DNA of 64,000 bases from Reticulitermes speratus (Eukaryota; Arthropoda; Insecta; Blattodea; Rhinotermitidae): NCBI GenBank assembly GCA_021186555.1, contig JAJKFL010000427.1:21005238-21069237 (forward strand), read 5' to 3'. Position 1 is the first letter of the stretch, and the number at the start of each line of letters is the position of its first letter. This document shows, piece after piece, positions 26,101 to 37,500 of this stretch. The notes beneath the pieces were generated by a model. It made no database searches. It was not told the DNA's origin and was given only the letters and a program-made list of their open reading frames with translations. Position numbers and translations under genes: made by a program.

Positions 26101-29100
26101 TGTGGTTTGGTTTCCATCAGTCTGTGAGGCCTTCCCAATGGAAGATGATGCTGAACATTGATGGTGTGTAGTTAGTTACTGTGTAACAGTTGGATCAGTT
26201 GCATTTTGAAGCTTGATAATGGGCTTGCTGAGATTACAGTCTCCTTGTTTGTGATGCCATGTAGTGTAACAGATGGTTACACTCTGCACAACAAAAATGA
26301 AGCACATAAAAATTTTCTAAGTTTTAACCCTTTGGCATCAGAATTAAATGCTGGGGGTGCTCTGAAAATGCTGAGAATTTAAATGGTTACCATTATTTTG
26401 CAGTTTATTGGGTGGTGACTTTAGGTGACTTTTGCACTTTAAAATTACACTGCTTGTCCACTGTTGTTGTCATTCGGCGCAAGGGGTTAAAATATATGTG
26501 ATGTAATTGTACAGCTGATGTCATAATTCCAGTTATTTGAAATTTACTTGTATTTGTCCATATGTGGCTTTTCTCTCATTTCCATTCATTACAGTTACTT
26601 GTGCCAAATACCTAACACATTTTTCCTCCAACTGCATCATATCCTTTTTGCACATCCTTGTCATGACCCCGTAAGTGCCCCAGGAAAGTGCCTGTCATCA
26701 CCTCTTTTAACTGCCAGGATAAGTTACCTTACTGGCTAGCACTGTGGTCTGCTCCCCAGTGAATCAGGCAGCCCTTTTTCTCACACCACCCACTGTCAAT
26801 TCTATGTAAGGGCCCCCAGATAATTGCCAGATTGTCACCCTGAAGTTGGCACTGCAGCGTTTGTCAGAACATTGTGAAATCTTCCTTTGTCTGTGTAGCC
26901 GCATTCCAAGAACTGAGCTAGCCTATTGAATTTCAGCTGTAACAACCTAAGGGTTAAAATATTGTGTATACAGTAAAACCTCTATGCATCATTTTTCAGG
27001 GGGATGGAAAACAAAAACGATACATACGGGAAAACGATAGTACCGGGAGACCATTAAAAATTATAGATAAGAACAATTTAATTATTATTATTACTTCTTG
27101 CTGAAAAAATCTTTCATTGAAGTTTGTCTTGTGCAAACTTTACGCCTCAATTCAAAGTACGATTTTTCAAGGCCTAGAACACTTTCACGATCACTGTCAC
27201 TCGTGCTGTGCGCATAAAAGAAAGATTTTACTTTCATCAGCGCTTCATGCGTCTCAGCAAAGCTTGGCACAACTTTGGGTTTGCCATCTTCTTCTCCTTC
27301 TTCCCCCTCCACACTCCTGGGCGCCACGAGGCTCAGGCACAGCTCCTGCACTGTTTCTACACCACAGGTTGCCATGTGACTTGTTGCAAGGCTGCCACAG
27401 TGTAGTGCAAAGCTTCCAACACGTTTATCTTCTTTTTTGTATCTTTGCCTGCATCCATTAAGCAAGCAGCTGTTTGCACGAGGCTTTTCTATAAAGCTGC
27501 TTATAACACTTTATTACCCTTAAATCAAGGGGCTGGAGCACACTTGTACAATTTGCCGGGTACTGTACGACGTTTACATTTCTTAGAATTGATGTATCCT
27601 TTGGATGTGTGGCACAATTGTCCACAAAGAGGAGAATGTTCCTAAACTTAATATATAATATAACTGTTCTCACCACCCAACAGGCAACTTGCTCCGATAA
27701 ACAGGATATCAAAACAGCATAGATTGTTCAAATTTAATACAGTTTTTAACTTTTTAACTTTTATTTGTTTTAAACAGTGTATCTGAACAATTGTAAAGAA
27801 CTCATGTAAATAATTGTGCCAGTTGGTGTAACTAGTGTGCGATTTTAGATAATATGTCCCTGAAGATGAACCCAGGTTAGGGGTTCGAAACATGTAGGAC
27901 GGTGAAAGTGCACAAATAGTGTGATTAAATTGTACATGTGTCGGACTTCAAATATAAATATAGAGAATGTTCCTGTTTTGCGCACCCATACTTGTGTCTA
28001 ATGAATGCAGAAATGAAGAAAAAATGCCTGTGGTCATCCACGCTTTATTGCTCGCGTGGTATTTGACGGGTAATTTTTTTACATTCTTGAAACATCGCGG
28101 TTTCGGAGATTTTCCAATAACAATCGGCACTTGTTTGTCACTTCCATCAATGTTAACACAAAGTAAAACAGTAAGTCTGTCTTTAGAGTTTTTTCCATCA
28201 TGACAAGACACCCCTTTGAGAGCTAAGGTTCTATCAGGAAGCACGTTGTAGAAGAGCCCCGTCTCATCCACGTTGTAAATATCACATTGTTCGTAGCCCT
28301 CCAACAAAGATGGGCAGTCTTTCCAGCCACGCTTCCATGCTTTCGCTGTCCACTGCCGCACTTTCTCTGGCTGACTTGTTGTATACTAGGCCATGCCGGT
28401 CCTTAAACCTCGTTATCCAGCCATTGGATGCAGTGAAATTTTCTATATTCAGCTGCGCTGCAGTTATCTTTGCCTTTCCACGAAGAATGGTTCCGTCAAC
28501 TGGAATACTGGACGCCTGTGCCTGCTGGTACCACAGAAAGAGTACACTTTCCAACTCGGTGAATGTCGACTCCCTCCCTGTTTTCCTCTTCTTAACTGGC
28601 GTTACCACATTTTTCTGTCTGTTCTCGGATTTCGTCCTTTTTTGCGAATATGGAGTTAGTGTGCTTGGAGCCAACCCAAGGTATTTGGCAATGTCGACAC
28701 GTTTCGCTCCAGGATTCTTGTCCACCTCTTCTACTATTTTCAATCGCTCGTGCAGAGTTCTCACTTGCTTTTTAGGTTGGGACATGGTCCACGGATTTTA
28801 AAATAAATAACACGAATAAAATACAATGAAGTAATAAAAACAAGAATAAATTAATAACAAAAATAAAATATTATAGGAAAAGGATAATAAACGATAGAAA
28901 TGGTTAAACCAGGTTAATGGATGAAACTATGAAGCACACCAGAACGCACAGAACCATTTGCAATGAAGTAAAGCTCGACAACAGTGTTGCCAAGTCTTCA
29001 TCTAGTCCAAAGAATAAGATGGAGAGCAAAGAGTACAGAATGCACTTCCATACTTTTTGATGGAGCCAATCCGGGCGGCACTAAGAAAGCAATACACGCA

Positions 29101-32100
29101 CGTGCAGCACACTAAATCATCGTTTCAAATTTGAAAAAAAAACTATCCATGTGGGAAAATGTTGCATCAGGGCCGTGATTTTAAACGATCGATGCGATAA
29201 AACATCAGTTCGAGGACCGATGGAGGCAGGAAAAAATAGTGTTATTTATATGGGGCTAGTTCCGGGACCAAATAAGGCAGACAATATATGCGGGAAAACG
29301 AAGGTAACGGGAACAATGGAACGAGGTTCCAATGTATTTTACGCACATCCTCTTGTGTGCTGAGCGGTTCTTGGGTCTGTGGTCATCAGTAAAGATTAAA
29401 TTTTGGCAATAAATATGAGGTCTTATGTGGCAGTAATATCTCACTATTCTCGGGGTTTAGTATTTGCAATGAGTGCTTTTCTCAGATTTTTTGGTTAAAA
29501 ATCTCAGAAAGTTTGGAGTTCTGTTTGAAATGTGACCTGATGTTGAGGCAGGAATATCCTGTTACATTGTATTAAACAAACACACACACACACACATATA
29601 TGTGTGTGCTACTAAATAAAAATTAATAACTAATGAGAAGATAGAACTAAGTAAATTTCTGCTGAACTAGAATTAAAATGAATGAGAATTAATTTGAAGT
29701 CTGAATTCACATACAGGAAGGTTTAAGTCTGAATTTGTGTTTGTTGTATTTTACAAAATTCATATGTCTCCAACAGGCAAAATGATTATGATAGTAGAGT
29801 CTGCTGCCCAGAGTTCTAAAGAAGGCCCCAAAATGCTTATTGAAGTAGTAGACATTAAGAAGTTGGCATTTATCTATGTTTGTTGCATATTCGTCTGTGT
29901 TATTGTGTGATGGACATGCATATACAACAGCAGTTCTAGTGCACTGAAGGAAACAGAAGTATGATGCATATCGCTCATGAAACAGCAATTTGTCATAACC
30001 CACCGATACACAGTTTTACAGGAGACAGAAGAAACTTCACAGATCCTTAATAGACCAACACTTAATCATGTTGTTTTTACAACAATATAAGGTGAAGCAA
30101 ATTTTTTGTGGACGTAACATTTTGACAGAATGTGTGTTTGTAACCCAACTGTCTAGTAATGCAGGAATTTCAGTTAGATGAATTGTGTGGCTTAACACAA
30201 ATTGCTCTTTCATCATTGATATATTGCATAAACATTTTGTTGGCAGTTTCTGCAACGGCCTTTTACAAGGCGCAACCTGTGATCGAATTCATGTGCGAAG
30301 TTTTGGACATACGGGATATAAATGAGCAGCGTAAACCTCTGACAGATTCCCAGAGGGTCAAATTCACCAAAGAAATCAAGGGGCTGAAGATTGAAATTAC
30401 ACATTGTGGCACCATGAGGCGGAAGTACCGAGTGTGCAATGTGACAAGAAGGCCAGCACAAATGCAGTCGTGAGTATATGGTTTCACTACCTAGAGACCT
30501 TTGTTTGAGGGCTTGAAAGGGCTTTTCATAATATGGGTTTGTGTATGCTGAAATGCAGTAAGGCAAGTCTAATATGTGTTGATGGCTGGTCTGAGAATGT
30601 ATCTCTTGAGAGAAATGTGCATCCATTATCTGTGTATTTTGAATCCTCTATTTCTTTGACCTGCAGCATAGTCTGTTATAGAGCAAATTGTCATGGTAGT
30701 CCTGCAGATCTGGGTTTGGGAGGTACCCTGTTACAGTGAAATGTTGGTGTAATGAAATTGTGTGGGTGACAAAAGCACATACACACATGGGTGCAGTTCA
30801 AGGTGATCATTTCAGAAATATGTAAGCTATATTAAAGTAAACCATCAGTCACAACTAAAATTTCTATTATCAGTATTTAGTATTTGTTACAACATGGTTT
30901 GGCCAGCTTGCCCATCTTCGGGTAATAATGAAAAATACAAAATACTTGGGAGGTTAATTGCAACGAAATGCCATGTTCATAGCTTTATTCCAACAAGACC
31001 CATACATAACAAACAGTCACTCTTTTTGAGTACTCAGCAATCCATCAGCGTCTGCATAATACAAACAAAACCTTTCACCTACATATATATTTCCTCAACA
31101 AAAACACCCAGGTTTACACTATACTCCTATCCTTAGCATAAGAACAATAAGAATTTCTATATCTCCCTTTTTGAATTCATAATTGAAGTTATTATTTTGA
31201 TTTCAGATTTTATTTAATGTCTTCAAAACTGGATCACAGTCATGCCACCAATTTAAATCTTAAGAATTCTTCAAAACTGTAAGAACCTTCACATTTCACT
31301 TCTTATTCTAACATTTCTGAACCACTTACCAGCATATTCATTCTATCCTTTAATTTCAGTTTCTAGATTCACCATTAAAGGAAGCTCATAACATATAAAC
31401 TACGTGGGACGTTCAAATTTAAACGAGAATTCGTTTCTAAAAAATTTATTCACAACAAAATGTAAAAGTCTTACACACTGCTTTTCAATGTAGTCCCCGT
31501 TGACTGCCATACACTTGTGTCAACGTTCTGGAAGCTTCTTAATTCCAGTTTCAAAGAAGGTTTGCGGTTGCTTGTGTATCCAACTTTGCACAGCTGCAAT
31601 GACCTCATCATTATTCCGGAATCTCTTGCCTCCTCAAACCCCCTTGATTGGCCCAAACAAATGATAATCAGATGGAGCTATGTCTGGACTGTACGGTGGA
31701 TGAGGCAGGACATCCCACTTCAGTTTCAGTAGAGTTGCCATCATTAAAGCCGCAGTGTGAGGACGGGCGTTGTCTTGGAGGAAGAAAACTGAATCCTGCC
31801 TTTTTCTTCGCTTTCAGCGAAATGCCAGCTTCACTTTTTCATTCAGGAGAGTTGAATAGTACTGCGCATTGATGGTCTTTTGACCAGTGAGAAAGCCTTG
31901 AATGATACCCTTGGAATCCCAGAACACAGTAGCCATGATCTTCCCCGCTGGAAAAATTGCTTTCGCTTTTTTTGGGGATGGAGAATGGGTGTGTTTGCAC
32001 TGCTTGTTTGCTCTTTTTGATTCAGGAGTGAAGTAGTGGACCCAGGTCTCATCACAGGTCACAAATGAGTCCAAAAATTTGGCTCCTTCTCTCGTATCTT

Positions 32101-34469
32101 TGCAGAAGTGGAGTAACGGCCACTAAACGTCTTTCCATGTGCTCAGGTGACAAGAGCCATGGGACCCACCTTGCGCTCACTCTACTGACTTTCAACTCAT
32201 TGAGCCAAATTTCTTCAACACTCCCTACACTAATTCCTACTTCCTGTAACAGTTCAAGAACAGTTATGCCACGATTAGCCTGAATAAGTTCACCAATTTT
32301 CAAAACGTTTTCTGGATTGACAGAAGTTCTTGGTCGCCGAGCGTGAGGTTCATTTTCAACACGGTCTCGTCCTTCTCGAAATCATTTCGCCCAACTGAAC
32401 ACCCTTGGCTGTGACAAACATTCATCCCAAACTGTGCTTGAAGCCTGGTAAAGATTTCGAAGGAATGACACCTTCCTTCTGAGAAATTTGATAATTATAC
32501 GCTGCGCAACAGTGCTGGGTACTTCTTGCTCTGCCATTTTGATTGCACCTGATGGTTGAGGCGGAGAGGGATCCGACTAGTGTGGGTTGCATGTTTAAAC
32601 ATGTCATAACGGCCTATGTCAAGCAAACTTAAGCTAAATACAGACATACTATATTACAAAACCTTCAGTTAGTCTCCATTCAAGAAAGGAAAAATGTAAA
32701 CCATGAAACTACTCTACAAAAACTTCTCAAATAAAATTGTATATCATAATCAAATACTCAACGTAAAATGACCTTTAGCATAGCTGGAATATATACAACT
32801 ACCTAAATTGTATCAAAAGCATGAATCCTTATATGAAGTATTATGCTTTGTGTAGCAATGAGGTCTGTTTTATATCTATAGAACTTAATGGTGCAATTAA
32901 CCTTCCAAGTACTTTGTATTTATTTTTGTATTACCTGAAGGTGGTCTGGCTGGCTGAAACACATTATAATAGATACTAAATACTGATAATAGAAATTTTA
33001 GTTTATTGTTTTATGTAGTTAATGTATTATCATAAGAGGATGTACAGAATAAATCTGAGAAATATGATTTGGTTATAAATATTTGTGTTGATACTTATAA
33101 ATGTGAATGAAGAATTGCTTCCGTATTTATTTCCGCAATATGTTAGGATTTAACTATATGATGGCATGAAATTTTCTAATGGTTCATAGGACTTCTTGGT
33201 CCAAATTACCTGTAGAACCTTTTCCTGATGGTTGGCCAACTTGTTATGGAACGGTCTGAATTTATTCCCACTCATGTAGTGTCTCTGTAAACATCTTACT
33301 ATACAGTTTTTCTTCCTTTTGTTCCATCAGTTTTCCACTTCAGCTAGAAAATGGGCAGACTGTGGAATGTACAGTAGCAAAGTATTTCCTGGATAAGTAC
33401 AAGATGAAGCTACGATACCCTCACCTGCCATGTCTGCAAGTGGGGCAGGAGCATAAACACACATATCTGCCACTTGAGGTAAGAACCTCACAGCCGATCG
33501 TTTTAATGAATCATTTTCTTATAGAAAGTAAAGGGTGGTGGTGTATATGTTTGGCAATTGTACAGAAGAATGGTAGTCTGCATTTGCAACGAATAGTACT
33601 GTATTGTGTATTTCATGTAAAAGTAAATCTGGCTCTTAAACAAGAGGCTTGTGAACTACACTTTAGAAACGATTGGTTTATGGAATATCATTAATGTATT
33701 ATTTGTAAAAGTGCCTTTATGTAGCATAATTCAGGGGTGAGCTTTGTGAGGAAATGAATTTTTGATTGTATTATGTTGATTGACAAGAGAAACTTATTCC
33801 AGGTGTGGAATACCATTGTGTTCTGTATAGTTACAGCAGTCTAGTTTTCTTTCAAAAGCAACTCTGTTTTTAAATTAGCCATAAAAACAATAAAAGTAAA
33901 AAAAGTGTTAAAAAGCTTTCAGTGTGTGAAATGCCACAAAACTCTACTGACATGTTTGGTTCCTTCCCCAACACACGAGACTTAAAATTATTGATATGTG
34001 TTGACTTAATAACTTCATATTTTATTGTGGATTAAAGTACACTGTGTTGAGTGGTAAATACTTGCCACTGTTTCTGAGGAAAATAGTGTCCCACTCTTCA
34101 GGATGAGGCTGTCCGTGAAGAGGCTGTTCTTGAGTTTATGTAGTATAACATCCTAGAAGACTTCAGTTATGGTGATGTTTCTGTTTCCTGTCAGGTGTGC
34201 AATATAGTGGCAGGTCAGCGCTGTATCAAGAAACTAACAGACATGCAGACATCAACAATGATAAAAGCAACAGCCCGCTCAGCGCCAGACCGTGAAAGGG
34301 AGATCAACAATTTGGTTAGGCGGGCTGACTTCAATAATGATGCCTATGTTCAAGAATTTGGCCTCACCATCAGCAACAACATGATGGAAGTACGGGGACG
34401 CGTCCTACCCCCACCCAAGCTGCAGTATGGTGGCAGGGTTAGTTCGCTCAGCGGACAGGTCTCTTACAG

Positions 34470-34500
<31 letters not shown>

Positions 34501-37500
34501 ATTTTTGAATTCTTATAACCAATAGAAATAAATATTACTAATAATGGCTGCTTGCATACAGGAAGGAACAGCATTGTTTACTTGTTTTTTATTCACTTGT
34601 GGTTTATTTTATGCCACTTTGAAAGGCACTGGTTATAAAGCCTCAAATGATAGGATGATTAGTGAGTAACAAATTATAAAGGATATGATGACTGTTTAAT
34701 GAATTAAAAAGTATATGGAAGGAAGCATCATGATCTAGTCTGAAGTATTATCATGACATTTGCCTATGGAGCAGAATTGCTGCTTGAATAAATTAAGTGC
34801 AGATTAAATTTGGGGGATATGTATTACTATCCATTTAAGAACCTTTTGTCCTGTTTCTTTTCCAAAAATGTAAATACTGAAATATTCAGAACTATAATTT
34901 TGCCTCTTTGTATGGGTGTGAAATGTGGTTTGTCACTGAGGTAAGAACATGGAGTGTTTCAGAGTAGGGTTGTGAGAAAGATATTTAGGCCTAAGATGGA
35001 GGAAGTGGTTGGCCACTGGAGAAAACTGCATGATGTGGTGCTTCACGATTTGTACTCCGGGCAAAATATTTTTAGAGTGGTCAAATAAAGGAGGATTAGA
35101 TGGACAGGGCATGTGGCATACATCGGAGAGAAGGAAAGTGCATGCAGGGGTTTGGTGGGAAAACTGAAGAAAAAAAAGACTTCTTGGAAGATGGCATGGA
35201 TAGGAGGTTAATGTTACAAATTATGAAATGTACACAGGGTGTACACTTTTGGCATGTTTGCTTTGCTGTTGTCCTCATACGTTTTCTGCTCTGCACAACA
35301 GATTTAGAGTTGATGTGCATGATTTCTTTGTTTAGATTGTCAACTGTTTCTTTGAGTTTAGCTCATACCTTACAGAGAACTCGTGTCTCAGTTGTTATTT
35401 CTGTATTGTCAACTGTTCCTTCAGCACCAGCTGATGCTCACCAGATGGCAAGATGGCGCCAGGTAGAGACGTGAAGTGTAGTATGAACCAGTTAGCTAAC
35501 GATATCTTAGAGAAATTAGGTGTGGATGGAGTTATGAATGGTGTTGCGTCAACAAGTAGTAATGGTAGAAACAGTGTAAGTGAAGACAGCCGCATTGGTG
35601 ATAGTATGCTCTTGCAAAACGGAATATACAAAAGTGCTGCTTCACGACCTGAGAAAACAGCTGCAAAACGCGAGACTGAAACGATAGCGTCGCTGCAGAT
35701 GATCATAGATCTGCTGAACAAAGACCTAAAGAATGCCCTAGGTGAGATAAAAAAATTAACATGTGAAAATGAAGAACTCAAAAATGAACTAAATAAGAAA
35801 TCAAAAGAGGACAGTAATCGCCTGGCGAGCAGTGAAAATGAATTTAGACAGGTTATAAACCGTAAACAATACCGCTGAGGTGGAACAGTTTTACCAAGAG
35901 AGCCTCAGAACCATTCTCGACAAGTTCAAAACGAACCGTTTTTCTCTGAAAACAAATACAATTGTCTACAATACATAACCTCAACAGAGTCAAAGGAAAC
36001 AGCAAGCGAAAGTGAATCGCAGGAGCACGACAGATCAACTTCGAAAGTGGTTGTACTGGGTGACTCTCTATTAAAATTTGCGGGGGAGGAATGTAAAAGG
36101 AAGGGCTATGATGTTCGCTGTTTCCCAGGAATTAGAATAGAAGAGCTACGACACCAGGTAGAGAAGACTGACTGGGAAAAGGTACGTCCAGATGTAATGG
36201 TGATTCATGCTGGCACCAACAACATTAGACGTGGAATATCAGCTACTGAAATTATGGGTGATACTATGGATCTAGTTGACTGTGTCAGAAAACAGGTTCC
36301 TAAAACAAAAATTGTAATCAGTGGAATCCTGCACCGTAGAAATGTAAGTGAATGTTTTATACGAAGAATTAACACGGAGCTGGACTGGTTATGTTCTGTA
36401 CGTGATTGCCTCATGGTTGATGGCAATTGCTGGATTGGGAAATTTGACATAGCCAGAGACGGGATACACCTGAATAGGAGGGGAGCTCAAAAACTTGGGA
36501 ATCTTCTCTGTAAAGTCATTCATTCCTGTGTGCCGGGAAACCTATAGTCAAAGCGGTGGAAGTGGTTGAGAAAAGCATTTGTCCAGGTTTGTGTAAAAAC
36601 ACCACGCAAACAAGTGAATTACAGAGACCCAAAATAGAAATAGACATCACACATCAAGGCAAAAATATTACGCAGACTGGTGAAGTGCAGTGTTCAAAAA
36701 TAGAAAACGACCGGGGACGTCAGTGTAGTGCCACAAAATTGCAACATCTTCGCAGTGAAGCACAGTGTCTCAAGACAGAAACAGAAATGGACCATTTAAA
36801 TAGTGATAGAAAAAAACAACACCTTAGAGATGATACACGTTCAAACAGAAATTCCTTAAAAATTTTCCACCAAAATGTTCGAAGTTTAAGGAATAAAAAG
36901 GTTAACCTCGAAATTGTTTTGAATACAAATTTTGCTCAATATGGATGTACTTGGCTTTACAGAACATTGGCTAATTGATGATGAATTAAGTTGCTATAAT
37001 TTACCAAATTTCACACTAGTCAGCAAATATTGTAGGCAAAACAAGAGAAATGGAGGTTCATGTATATATGTAAGATCCAATATTTTAGCTAAACCTATAA
37101 CAAATTTTGAGCACTTAAATCTGATGAACATTTTCAAGTTAAGTGTTGTTAAGCTTGTACACCTTAAAATAACTATTGTTTGCATATATAGGAACCCTAA
37201 CAGCAATATTCAAATTATGCTTGATAGCTTAGAGATAATTTTAGACTATATAGATAAAATGAAAGACCAAGTTATAATAATAGGAGACCTAAACATAAAT
37301 TTCCTAAAAAATGATAGAAATAAGGAAAAACTAGAAGTTTTACTTAATATGTTCGGTTTACAAGCAGTGATAAATGTACCTACTGGGATATACAAAGAGA
37401 CAAACTCAGCTATTGATCAAATAATTTTAAACCCAGAGTTACGGGGCTTTAAAACAGAAGTTTTTGAAACAACTTTGTCAGACCATTTCCGACAAATACT

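Larger units (their letters stand above)
27091..28785 (-). pseudogene. Tigger/pogo transposase pseudogene
   Basis: Starts at ATG 28785 ([16 protein letters not shown]). N-terminal CENP-B/Psq-type helix-turn-helix ([17 protein letters not shown]), then a CENP-B-type second DNA-binding domain ([11 protein letters not shown]), then the DDE nuclease with all three acidic residues in their family contexts: [22 protein letters not shown] and SVLQPLD. The reading frame is broken near 28320 (frameshift between MEAWLE and LLEGYE), by the 319-bp insertion at 27644-27962 that cuts RNIL|LFVDN, and by a stop after KQLLA near 27458; an acidic C-terminal tail resumes at 27465. It cannot make an active enzyme as it stands. 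Confidence 0.88.
26971..29334 (-). mobile_element. Tigger/pogo-type DNA transposon, interrupted
   Basis: Left end CAGTAAAACCTCTATGC and the inverted right end (CATTGGAACCTCGTTCC on the minus strand) are Tigger-like terminal repeats, each flanked by TA (26969-26970, 29335-29336), the usual target duplication. Internal sequence encodes a minus-strand pogo-type transposase (separate entry). Length 2364 bp including a 319-bp foreign insertion. Located in AGO1 intron 5, opposite sense. Confidence 0.88.

Noticed and set aside
28310..28801. 163-codon plus-strand ORF
   Set aside because: It is the antisense shadow of the Tigger transposase.
29578..29610. CRISPR-like or satellite array
   Set aside because: A simple CA microsatellite. 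No spaced direct repeats anywhere in the window resemble a CRISPR array.
36047..36547. Host GDSL-type esterase gene
   Set aside because: It is in frame with a coiled-coil ORF1 and is followed by a LINE endonuclease and reverse transcriptase.
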